64,000 bases of DNA from contig CAVTLG010000014.1 in assembly GCA_963735495.1 (NCBI GenBank), forward strand, positions 558,001-622,000, written 5' to 3'. The notes below the pieces were generated by a model. The model was not told where the DNA came from. It made no database searches and saw nothing but the letters and a program-made list of their open reading frames with translations. The first letter of the stretch is position 1, and each line of letters opens with the position of its first letter. Shown here piece after piece: positions 9,868-17,269 of this stretch. Both the position numbers and the translations under genes were made by a program. Source of the stretch: CAVTLG01 sp963735495 (GTDB taxonomy: Bacteria; Chloroflexota; Ktedonobacteria; Ktedonobacterales; Ktedonobacteraceae).

Positions 9868-12800
9868 CGTCAGTCAGATAGCCATCAGGGTATTCTTCGG
9901 GATTATCTTTGGCGGCATGATAATCCCTCGCCTTCGACTTCACAGACTCTTCCTTCAAATAATCCAGACTTTTCTCACCCGCCTCATTACCCCGCCGATC
10001 CTTCGTCTTATCCTTCGCATACGCAAGTATATCTTTAACTGAGGACAACGCCACTTTCGTGTCTGGATTTATGCGTGGCACATCATATTTCTGATGCTCT
10101 TTTACATACGTTCTCACCCATTGCCGAATATCATCTCTTCCCTTCTTTTGAGAAGACTCTGGCTGATGGGATGGAGGTCCGCTCGCCTCTGCTTCACCTG
10201 GCCTATACGGTCCGTAACCCTCATATTGCGGCTCTCCGAAGCCCGGTTGTCCTCTGAAAATAGGTGGCCCTCCGAATCCCTGCGGCTCTCCGAAGCCCAG
10301 TTGTCCTCTGAGAATCGGCGGCTCTCCGAATCTCTGCTCTCCGAAGTCCGGTTGTCCTCCGAAAATCTGCGGTACTCCGAAGCCTGGCTCTCCGAATCCC
10401 TGTTGCCTTAGCAATCTATTTTGCTCTAGCAATCTCTCCTGCAATCCGAAATCGGGACCTCCTTCTTGGATTGGAGCAGGGCTTGCTTCTTCGTGTACGG
10501 CAGAAGAGGTTTCCTCCTGCTGTGTAGGGCTGCTTGCACGCTCTTTTGCGTGTGCCCTGGCCAATTTCTTCAACTCTTCTGGGGTAGTAATCGCCTGAAG
10601 ATCTTTATTGTCACGTTGTAACCTCTTTGTCTCTTCCAGAATTGCCGGCAAGGTCGTAAACTTTTTTACCGACACCTCGATCCCAAACTTCGCGGACAGC
10701 AACGCTCTCGCCTTAAGCTCATCACGAAGATCATCCGGTTTAGCCTCCCGAAGTTCTTGATTATCAGGGTCCATACTCCGTGCTTTTTTCAGAATTGCGG
10801 TAAATGTCCTAAACTCTTCCTTATTTTTCCGGCCCCCCGTGGCTGGTGGCACGTCGGTCCCAAATCTCTCGATCAGAAGATCTCTCAGGTCGTTCGCCTC
10901 GTCGTATTGTCTCTTGCTCTTTGCTTTCGGTTTTCCTCCAGCTTTACGCTTTTCTTGAAGCTTTCCTGCATTTGCACTCACATTCTCGAATCCTGCAGGA
11001 CTTTCCCCGTAATTCTCCGCACGAAACACGCCATCTGGTGTTAGCTTGTAAGTAATCGGACGTCTATTCCTCATCACCGGAAGACCTTGCTCATCCAGCA
11101 TTCCCATGGGTTTCCCCGCACGTGCCTCGTCGTTAGTCTTGTTTGCCCAATTTAGGTAGTTTGTTTTATACTTTTTTGTATAGACCTTCTCGGTAGTAGG
11201 ACTCTTCAGCCTCAGTGGAGGATCGAGAGGGGGGTAGAATTGTTCCGACTCGCTAGCCTCGTCCTCGTGACTAGCTTCAGGTTGGGGCTCTGGTGCGTCT
11301 CTCTGGGGCTGCTGCCTGGCGACAGGCGCAGGCGGATCGAATGATGTCCTTATCTCGGGGGGCATTGGTGGTCGTCGCTTGCCGATAGGTGCTCCAGACA
11401 GATCTGTCATCCCTGCTGGCTCATCAGACCTGCCGAGGGCGGATCTTAACAGTTCCTCGAGTGGTAATGGCGGGGGCGAATCTGTCATTTGCACATCAAA
11501 CCCTTGTGGGAACATTTGGGAGGAGCTAGATGCCTCAAACCCTTGTGGGAACATTTGGGAGGAGCTAGATGCCTCAAACCCTTGCTGGGGCAAGTGTGGG
11601 AAGCCAGGCTCTTGCTGGAAGGGATCACGCGGATGCTGCTCGTCTCTCTCTTGCGGAGCACGCTCATCCTCTGAGCCTCTGAGCCTCTCTTGAGCCGCCC
11701 GCTGGACCTTTGCTGCATTCAGCACGGACTCCAGAGTCTGACCCCCCAGGGATGAATGCTCTTGCTGCGCTCTCTCAAGCACTTGCCCAGGGCCTCGATA
11801 CACCTTCATCTCTCCTTGTATCTCTTCCTGGCTTGGGATGTCGATCTCATGAGTATCCTCCAAATACGCTCTCACCAGATTCCCTTCTCTCTCCCATGCC
11901 TCTGCTTTCCCCAGCACGGACTCCAGAGTCTGACCCCTCAGGGATAAATGCTCTTGCTGCGCTCTCTCAAGCACTTGCTTAGGGCCTCGATACACCTTCA
12001 TCTCTTCCTGGCGTGGGACATTGGCCCCGGAAACTTCCTTCAAATAATCTCTCACCAGATTCCCTTCATTCTCCCAGGTTTTTGCTGCATCCAGCACATC
12101 CTCAACTGTCAGATCCCTCAGATCTTCCCTCAGATCTTTATCCTTAAGCTCCTGTTGACCCTGTTCCTGCGCACGCTCAAGCACTTGCTGAACACTTCGA
12201 TTCCTCTTCCTCCCTTCGGTTTTTTCCACATATATCCGGAAAATTTCATCCACATAATCTCTCACCAGATCCCCATCGTTAGCCGCTTTTTGAGCAATGT
12301 CTCTCTTTTTTTCTTGACGTGCACGTTTATCATCACTCGGCAGCCAATCGCCAGTCTCATAGCCATCGGGGTGCTCTTCGGGCTTCACTTTGGTGACATA
12401 ATAATAGCGCCGCGCTTTCGCCTCCAAAGTATCCCTTTTCAGATAATCCAGATTTTTACCCTGTTCCCTCGCTTCCTCCTTCGCTCGCTCAAGCATCGTA
12501 TCGATATTCACAAAGCTCTGACCGGCCTCTTGGCTTGGGACATAGACCCCGTGATGCTCCCACAAATACGTACGCACCATTTGATGAAGTTGTGGTTGTT
12601 TCTTTTTGGGCTCTTGCTCATGGGATCTCAAACCCTCAGAAGCTCTGTTGCTCTCCTCTGCTTCATCAGGCATATAAGATTCGAGCGGCCTTGCTGCACT
12701 AACCCTGGAAGCTGGCAACTCTTGCCGTCTGCCAGACCTGGAGGGTTGGCTCTGCCCTGCTTCATCCGCCGGTCTTTTCCTCTTCCTGGTATTGCCGATA

Positions 12801-13024
12801 TTACTGGTATAACCCTCTATACTTCTAACTATATCGCTTCTCCTCGCATCATCTGGCAAGGAGCCGCTGCGGTTATCTCCAGTCGCCCGAGTGAGACCTC
12901 TAGCCTCTTGAGACAATTGTGGGAGGAGATCGCCCTCTGGAGGACGTGCAGAGGAAGTATCCGTGCGTCGGCGTTTGCTTCTACTTAAGCCCTCCGAGGC
13001 CGTTGTGGATGTATCTCCTTGCAT
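9830..13024 (-). CDS. Large modular, low-complexity repeat protein of unknown function
   Basis: A 1064-residue hydrophilic protein with no signal peptide or membrane helix. Residues about 1-145 are disordered and rich in S, R, E. At least six helical modules follow, pattern (M/L)VRxYLxE...VP...VLERA(Q/K)...(L)ESVLxxAKxWExEGN (about 150-450, 690-800, 950-1060). Between them lie a disordered P/Q-rich part with a 13-residue tandem repeat (GFEASSSSQMFPQ) and, at about 868-945, an FG-rich stretch of units such as GFGEPQ and FGGQP. Lysine-arginine clusters near the N-terminus (KRRRTD, RKRKR) look nucleic-acid binding. AAAGGAGGACAAG before the ATG is an excellent ribosome-binding site. The gene is very likely real; I recognise no family. 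Its frame ends in the middle of the module array (see the frame at 9265). Confidence 0.75.
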   Translation of the reverse strand: MQGDTSTTASEGLSRSKRRRTDTSSARPPEGDLLPQLSQEARGLTRATGDNRSGSLPDDARRSDIVRSIEGYTSNIGNTRKRKRPADEAGQSQPSRSGRRQELPASRVSAARPLESYMPDEAEESNRASEGLRSHEQEPKKKQPQLHQMVRTYLWEHHGVYVPSQEAGQSFVNIDTMLERAKEEAREQGKNLDYLKRDTLEAKARRYYYVTKVKPEEHPDGYETGDWLPSDDKRARQEKKRDIAQKAANDGDLVRDYVDEIFRIYVEKTEGRKRNRSVQQVLERAQEQGQQELKDKDLREDLRDLTVEDVLDAAKTWENEGNLVRDYLKEVSGANVPRQEEMKVYRGPKQVLERAQQEHLSLRGQTLESVLGKAEAWEREGNLVRAYLEDTHEIDIPSQEEIQGEMKVYRGPGQVLERAQQEHSSLGGQTLESVLNAAKVQRAAQERLRGSEDERAPQERDEQHPRDPFQQEPGFPHLPQQGFEASSSSQMFPQGFEASSSSQMFPQGFDVQMTDSPPPLPLEELLRSALGRSDEPAGMTDLSGAPIGKRRPPMPPEIRTSFDPPAPVARQQPQRDAPEPQPEASHEDEASESEQFYPPLDPPLRLKSPTTEKVYTKKYKTNYLNWANKTNDEARAGKPMGMLDEQGLPVMRNRRPITYKLTPDGVFRAENYGESPAGFENVSANAGKLQEKRKAGGKPKAKSKRQYDEANDLRDLLIERFGTDVPPATGGRKNKEEFRTFTAILKKARSMDPDNQELREAKPDDLRDELKARALLSAKFGIEVSVKKFTTLPAILEETKRLQRDNKDLQAITTPEELKKLARAHAKERASSPTQQEETSSAVHEEASPAPIQEGGPDFGLQERLLEQNRLLRQQGFGEPGFGVPQIFGGQPDFGEQRFGEPPILRGQLGFGEPQGFGGPPIFRGQPGFGEPQYEGYGPYRPGEAEASGPPSHQPESSQKKGRDDIRQWVRTYVKEHQKYDVPRINPDTKVALSSVKDILAYAKDKTKDRRGNEAGEKSLDYLKEESVKSKARDYHAAKDNPEEYPDGYLTDDDKPEFDEYSLY
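10232..10416 (-). repeat. FG-rich coding micro-repeat
   Basis: Imperfect tandem copies of a 20-30 base unit containing ctccgaa on the plus strand encode the glycine-phenylalanine-rich segment (GFGEP, FGGQP, FRGQP) of the large repeat protein. The segment is free of the helical module and looks like a phase-separating or flexible linker. Confidence 0.65.
11496..11586 (-). repeat. 39-bp direct tandem repeat
   Basis: Two identical 39-base units, 11496-11534 and 11535-11573, are followed by a partial third. They encode a 13-residue repeat in the large modular protein. The perfect copies suggest recent slippage, so the number of units may differ between strains. Confidence 0.9.
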
Positions 13025-13058
13025 CTTGTCCTCCTTTCACTAATACTCCTGTTACTCT

Positions 13059-13067
13059 AGTATAACA
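13059..13067 (-). promoter_or_regulatory. Extended -10 promoter of the repeat-protein gene
   Basis: On the minus strand TGTTATACT gives an extended -10 (TG-N-TATACT) about 35 bases upstream of the ATG at 13024. No good -35 is present, as is usual for extended -10 promoters. Nothing else convincing lies between 13068 and 13320. Confidence 0.45.
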
Positions 13068-13326
13068 TATGTTTCCAGCACGAACGGTAGCAGAGCGCTT
13101 CTTGCTCTTGAAACTGACCCTCGATGGCCCATTTTGTATTGTTTCCCAACTTTGGCACTCCCGCTTCGCTTCTCCATGCTCTGGTACGTTGCAAGAAGGC
13201 ACACGACACTCTGTAGCAAGCGTATCAAGAAGAATGGTAACGCACCAATTCACCCACCTCCACCCGCAACAACCACGATCTTATTGCTAAGTCCTCGCAT
13301 ACATTGACGTTTAGACTATCTCAGAC

Positions 13327-13361
13327 AAAAAAAGGCCCCCCAACCTTGCGGAGGGCGGCCT
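13327..13361 (-). terminator. Intrinsic terminator-like hairpin
   Basis: On the minus strand AGGCC (13361-13357) and GGCCT (13337-13333) enclose a GC-rich, partly paired interior, and seven T follow (13333-13327). It would end transcription of the MOSC gene, although it lies about 150 bases past that stop. It may alternatively be a palindrome belonging to the transposase remnant next to it. Confidence 0.5.
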
Positions 13362-13381
13362 GATCAAGTAGAGTTCCGAGA

Positions 13382-13500
13382 ATGAAAACGCCAAGGAAGT
13401 TTCCGTGTTTGAAAGACCATAACTACAGTGAGGCAATTTCGTCACGACGACTGTTTTCTGCGAGCCAAGGACGCCCTGTTCAATACGGTGGATGACTTTT
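13382..13500 (+). pseudogene. Possible N-terminal remnant of a REP-associated (Y1) transposase
   Basis: The plus-strand frame from the ATG at 13382 reads PRKFPCLKDHNYSE, and after a change of frame FVTTTVF, which together resemble the start of RAYT/Y1 transposases (a basic segment, then Y-S-x-x-x-x-FVTTxVF). No HUH motif or tyrosine region remains. The similarity is short and I hold it loosely. Confidence 0.3.
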
Positions 13501-13507
13501 ATCTCAC

Positions 13508-14077
13508 TCAGACGCAAGCAAGTGCTCGGTGTGGTGCAGGTGGCAACTCGACGCGAATTGGGTCGTCGGGTCGTACCTCGCCGTCAGCTAGCGCGATGCC
13601 CATAACGCCAGCCTTACGTACGAGCTTACCATGCTCATCGTGCTCTAACACTGCGGCCATCAGACCCGACTGAAAGCGATCCAGTTGGACGCAAGGATTA
13701 CGCAGTCCAGTCACCTCGACTACCGCCGTTGCGCCCAGATGCAGCCGTGTGCCGGTTGGCAGAGCCAGCAGATCGATGCCACGCGTCGTGACATTCTCGC
13801 CCATCTGCCCTGCCGACACGCTGAAGCCCGCCAGGCGCAACTCGTCGTGCAACTCAGTATGGATCAGGTGTATCTGGCGCAGATTGGGCTGGGTTGGATC
13901 ACGCGCCACTCGTGAGCGATGCTGGACCGTCTTGCCCAGATGGGCGTCTCCCTCGACTCCCAGCCCTGTCAGGAGCCGTATGCTATCCGCGCTTTGCTTG
14001 CTAAAGCTATGGGTCGCGTAGCGGCACACCGCTAATACCACCCCGCTAGTGCGTTCGGTTGTATCTTGCGTGGCCAT
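13508..14077 (-). CDS. MOSC domain protein
   Basis: A 189-residue protein with a single MOSC (molybdenum cofactor sulfurase C-terminal) fold. Visible marks are an early HSFSKQ segment, GLGVEGDAHLGKTVQHRSR, IHTELHDEL, QMGENVTTRGIDLLALPTGTRL in two adjoining parts, and VEVTGLRNPCVQLDRF with the conserved cysteine expected to hold the Mo-sulfur or a persulfide. MOSC proteins bind the molybdenum cofactor or reduce N-hydroxylated substrates; single-domain members like YiiM lack the beta-barrel partner. AGAGGAGGGAAG before the ATG fixes the start. A molybdoenzyme operon occurs about 28 kb away in this window, which may or may not be related. Confidence 0.88.
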   Translation of the reverse strand: MATQDTTERTSGVVLAVCRYATHSFSKQSADSIRLLTGLGVEGDAHLGKTVQHRSRVARDPTQPNLRQIHLIHTELHDELRLAGFSVSAGQMGENVTTRGIDLLALPTGTRLHLGATAVVEVTGLRNPCVQLDRFQSGLMAAVLEHDEHGKLVRKAGVMGIALADGEVRPDDPIRVELPPAPHRALACV

Positions 14078-14101
14078 GCTGCGCTTCCCTCCTCTGCCCT
14101 T

Positions 14102-14605
14102 TTACTGACGAGCAATAGCAGTTGGGCGACCTGAGAAGAAACGTAGCAGAAGAAGATAGCTCAATGAGATGAGACCGAACCCCAAAAAGCCAGCCACACC
14201 TAAGGTCAAACTCGCAGCTGGAGCATTCGCATCAGGAAAAAGCATGAAAACAATAGTCGACCACAAGCAAAGCAAGCAGATGGCGTAAAAGGGTAAACCG
14301 CTCAAGGCGGCCATACGTCTTTGGATACGCAATGCTTCTGACCCAAAGGAACGGCGCAGAAAGCGGGCGAAGAAGCGGGTAAAGACCACTCCAAGAATGA
14401 TGTAGAGGATGAGAAGCGATAGCCATATGAGAAGCACACACCATCCATTTCCCATGAAACTCGGAGCGATTTGATCAAGCATGAGCAAAACCGGGTCAAA
14501 AGCCACGATAATGCCCGTATACAACCCAATAAACACAGTTACCGGCAACCAAAGACGTAAAGACAGGCGTATGTATGAGAAAATCTGTGCCATAGTAATC
14601 TTCAT
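14102..14605 (-). CDS. Small membrane protein of unknown function
   Basis: A 167-residue protein with four predicted membrane helices (residues about 15-38, 55-78, 98-120, 130-155) separated by a basic cytoplasmic loop (RFFARFLRRSFGSEALRIQRR). I recognise no family. No strong ribosome-binding site precedes the ATG at 14605 or the in-frame ATG at 14593, so the start is unsure. It lies 24 bases upstream of the MOSC gene on the same strand and may be co-transcribed with it. Confidence 0.55.
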   Translation of the reverse strand: MKITMAQIFSYIRLSLRLWLPVTVFIGLYTGIIVAFDPVLLMLDQIAPSFMGNGWCVLLIWLSLLILYIILGVVFTRFFARFLRRSFGSEALRIQRRMAALSGLPFYAICLLCLWSTIVFMLFPDANAPAASLTLGVAGFLGFGLISLSYLLLLRFFSGRPTAIARQ

Positions 14606-14909
14606 AGTAAAAACATTTCATATATTTCAATCTATAAATTTATTAGGGGCATTGCTTAACTCTCAAAAAACTCTGCTACTTGAGTTCTCTTCTTTCCTCA
14701 GGATATGCAATGCAAGAGAGACTTTCCAGAGGAATAGAGGGACAATTGCATCTGCTGTACCTGAAACACTGGGTAGCTCAATACAAGCAGTATACCCTGC
14801 CTGAAGCAAATTATTCAATGCTCATGCCTGCGTTCCTGGATGGTGTCGCTATCTTGGCTCAAGTAAAATTGTTGATGGCTATTTTATAAATTACATCGCA
14901 GATTGCTTT
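14606..14909. other. Intergenic region left of the IS, with a possible gene remnant
   Basis: The first part is AT-rich and probably carries the promoter of the gene at 14605. A plus-strand frame at about 14680-14889 has protein-like composition (RGIEGQLHLLYLKHWVAQYK) and ends 20 bases before the insertion sequence; it could be the 5' part of something disrupted, but I recognise nothing in it. Confidence 0.3.
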
Positions 14910-16184
14910 GGTAGAGCCACACTAGACGGTGGAAGGAGGGCTTGAAGAAAAACGCATCCATAGTAATCTGTGGATATGCAAACAAACACAGAACACATGA
15001 ATGCCTCGGAGACATTTTGCCCGAATGCAGGATGTATTGCAAGAGGGAAAATCGGGCAAGGGAATATTGTCATCCATGGAAGAAAACGTCCGCGCTATAA
15101 ATGCAAAACGTGTGGAAGAACGTTTAGTGCGAAAGAAGGGACGATGTTTGCGGGATTGCGAAAACCCACGTCGTTGATTGTCATCGTCGTAACGTTATTA
15201 GCGTATGGATGCCCACTTCAAGCGATTGTGCATGCATTTGATCTCGATGAAAGAACCGTAGCCAATTGGCGAGATCGCGCGGGATCTCATTGTGAAAAAG
15301 TTCATAAAGACAAAATAGAACAAGGAAAGCTGGATATGATCCATGTCCAAGCAGATGAAATATGGGTAAAAGCGCGGGGAAGCATTGCATGGATGGGATT
15401 GGCGATGATCGTTCCAACACGGTTATGGATAGCAGGAGTGGTAAGCCAGACACGTGATAGGAAACTTGCCGATCAATTATTACAACAGGTGCGACGGTGT
15501 AGTAAAACGCTGGGTGATCTCTTGATCTGTACTGATGGTTGGTCACCTTATCCAAACAGTATAAAGAGGGCCTTTCGAGAGAAAATCAAAAGAGCGGGAA
15601 AAAGAGGGCGATGCTCTTTTGAAGTATGGCCGGATTTACCTATTGGAACGGTGATCAAGCACACCGTGAACAAACATTTAAAAGAGGTCATTCGAAAAAT
15701 GAGTCATGGAAGTCTGGAAAAAGCGACGGAGCTTCTCAAGATCTCAAATGGTGGAACCATGCTCAATACCTCATTTATTGAGCGACTGAATGGGACGTTG
15801 CGGGAACGCTTAGCAGCTCTCACTCGAAAATGCCGCCATGCCTCTTCGAAATTATTCGCATTTCATACCGGAATGTATCTTATTGGATGCACTTATAATT
15901 TTTGCTGGTGTCATCAGGAATTAAGTAAAAGCAGTGAAAAAGGAGGTTTAGGCATTCCTTGCACACCTGCTATGGCGAGCGGATTAACCGATCACCAATG
16001 GAGTCTCTTTGAACTGTTGAGTTATAAAGTCGCTCCGCCTCCTTTGCTCGTTCCCAAACGAAGAGGTCGTCCTCGTACCAAATCGTTGCTTGACCCGAGC
16101 AAATCCAACCCCAAATCTCAGAAGGCTCGAGTTCGTCTTCGCAAGGGGGCCTTATGCTCGACCACCGTCTAGTGTGGCTCTACC
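14910..16184 (+). mobile_element. IS1-like insertion sequence (1275 bp)
   Basis: The element is bounded by perfect 23-bp terminal inverted repeats at 14910-14932 and 16162-16184 (beginning GGTAGAGCCACACTAGACGG) and contains a single transposase gene. I see no target-site duplication: the bases just outside (gattgcttt on the left, ctatcttgt on the right) do not match, which suggests an old insertion or a rearrangement. Confidence 0.9.
14970..16172 (+). CDS. IS1-like DDE transposase
   Basis: A 400-residue transposase. The N-terminus has a zinc-ribbon (CPNAGCIARGK, then CKTCGRTFSAKEGT) like InsA of IS1, followed by a helix-turn-helix (VHAFDLDERTVANWRDRAG). The catalytic domain shows the first Asp in VQADEIWVK, the second in ICTDGWSPYPNS and the Glu in NTSFIERLNGTLRERL. 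It is a single uninterrupted frame rather than the frameshifted InsA-InsB of classical IS1. The stop codon (16170-16172) lies inside the right inverted repeat. The basic tail RGRPRTK is near the end. It appears intact and could be active. Confidence 0.9.
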   Translation: MDMQTNTEHMNASETFCPNAGCIARGKIGQGNIVIHGRKRPRYKCKTCGRTFSAKEGTMFAGLRKPTSLIVIVVTLLAYGCPLQAIVHAFDLDERTVANWRDRAGSHCEKVHKDKIEQGKLDMIHVQADEIWVKARGSIAWMGLAMIVPTRLWIAGVVSQTRDRKLADQLLQQVRRCSKTLGDLLICTDGWSPYPNSIKRAFREKIKRAGKRGRCSFEVWPDLPIGTVIKHTVNKHLKEVIRKMSHGSLEKATELLKISNGGTMLNTSFIERLNGTLRERLAALTRKCRHASSKLFAFHTGMYLIGCTYNFCWCHQELSKSSEKGGLGIPCTPAMASGLTDHQWSLFELLSYKVAPPPLLVPKRRGRPRTKSLLDPSKSNPKSQKARVRLRKGALCSTTV

Positions 16185-16197
16185 CTATCTTGTAAAC

Positions 16198-16434
16198 ATG
16201 CTGCAAGTTGAAAAGCCGATTCCTGTCGAATTAGCGGTTGAGCTACTCAAACTTGCCCAGGAGAGCACGATCTACGATTCTGCAACTATGCAGAAATTCT
16301 ACCATAAGAACATCACTGCAGATCGCTGCTATTTAGGGTTACTGCCTCTGGACACCATTATTGAACTGCGTCGCCTAGCCCGAACCTTCCAGGATCACGA
16401 CTTGCTAGCAAAGATAGAGCAGAGCTTAGCGTGA
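16198..16434 (+). CDS. Small hypothetical protein or gene 3' remnant
   Basis: A 78-residue helical, acidic frame (VELAVELLKLAQES, IIELRRLARTFQDHDLLAKIEQSL) just right of the IS. Composition looks protein-like, but no family is recognised and no clear ribosome-binding site is present; it may be the 3' end of a gene cut by the insertion. From 16435 to 16787 I see no gene. Confidence 0.3.
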   Translation: MLQVEKPIPVELAVELLKLAQESTIYDSATMQKFYHKNITADRCYLGLLPLDTIIELRRLARTFQDHDLLAKIEQSLA

Positions 16435-16595
16435 GTAAGTGGGGTCCAATAGTGCAGATGGAGCAGTGCGCGGAGATGGGCGCGCAGGCAGACCCAGTGG
16501 CTTTCCATGACGACCTCCTGAGGAAAGACGAAAACGAACAGAACCATAGGAAAAGGGTACCATAGGAAAAGAGGCTCTGGCAAGAAACGAGGAGG

Positions 16596-16705
16596 CAAGC
16601 GATAGCTCGTTTTATTGGTAGGTAAAAAACAAACAAGAGAACAAGCGATTACTCGCTCTATTGGCAGGTAAAAACAAACAAGAAGACAAACGCTTCTTTG
16701 CTCGT
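16596..16705. repeat. Imperfect 46-bp tandem repeat
   Basis: Two units beginning caagcgat at 16596 and 16642 share a tattggNaggtaaaaa(a)caaacaaga core, with a degenerate third copy starting near 16687. It lies outside any gene, between the IS and integrase debris. Confidence 0.6.
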
Positions 16706-16787
16706 TCGTTTCTGATGTCAAGTACTCAGCCCCCTGCCAAAGGCGGGAAACAGTACACTCCTCCTCTCGAAACAGGGGCGGTGTGCT

Positions 16788-17190
16788 GTCAATGCCTATC
16801 TGGAGCAAGCGCGTCTCACCCCAGCCTGGTCTCCTGCAACGCTAGAGACTCAGGAGATGCTCTTGCTTCCTGAGTTGCGGCAAGAATAGTATGACCCTCT
16901 TGTTCGCCCGGTTGAGCCAACGATCAGGACTCACGACGAAGCCGATCCATCCGTCCATGCTACGAGATACCTATGCCATCTGGTTTTTGCAAACGGGAGG
17001 AAACCTGTCCGCTCTCCAGGAGCACCTCGGACTCGCCAATCCTGCATCCGTGAGACGCTACCAGCATTACTGTGACGCGCAACAGAGAGCGGAAGCAGAG
17101 GCCCAAGCTGTTCCTGAAGGACAAGCCAAGCCTCCCCGGCCAGCCAGACAAAGCAAGAGCAAACGTCGGAAGGCAAGAAAACGAAGATGA
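16788..17190 (+). pseudogene. Tyrosine recombinase (integrase) C-terminal remnant
   Basis: The 99-residue frame at 16891 holds the catalytic end of a phage-type integrase: IHPSMLRDTYA (the HxxR box), LQEHLGLANPASVRRYQHY with the nucleophilic Tyr at the end, and a basic tail. The frame before it, from 16788 (NAYLEQARL, then LETQEMLLLPELRQ), looks like the preceding part but is in another frame and ends in a stop. The first two thirds of the enzyme, with the first catalytic Arg, are missing. Confidence 0.7.
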
Positions 17191-17204
17191 GTGAGAGACC
17201 CTCA

Positions 17205-17244
17205 GTCATGGAAAATGTTACTCACCAGTAACATTTTCCATGAC
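17205..17244. repeat. Perfect 18-bp inverted repeat with 4-base loop
   Basis: Bases 17205-17222 and 17227-17244 are exactly complementary, with loop CACC. It lies between the stop of the integrase remnant and the stop of the convergent pentapeptide gene. It could end transcription from either side, but no T-run follows on either strand, so a recombinase site or mobile-element end is equally possible. Confidence 0.75.
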
Positions 17245-17269
17245 GTAATGCGCATACGGACCTCGGACT

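Noticed and set aside
11948..12988. A 346-codon plus-strand open frame
   Set aside because: It lies entirely opposite the repeat-protein gene, has no ribosome-binding site and its leucine/isoleucine-rich translation repeats with the same period as the coding strand; it is a shadow of the repeats.
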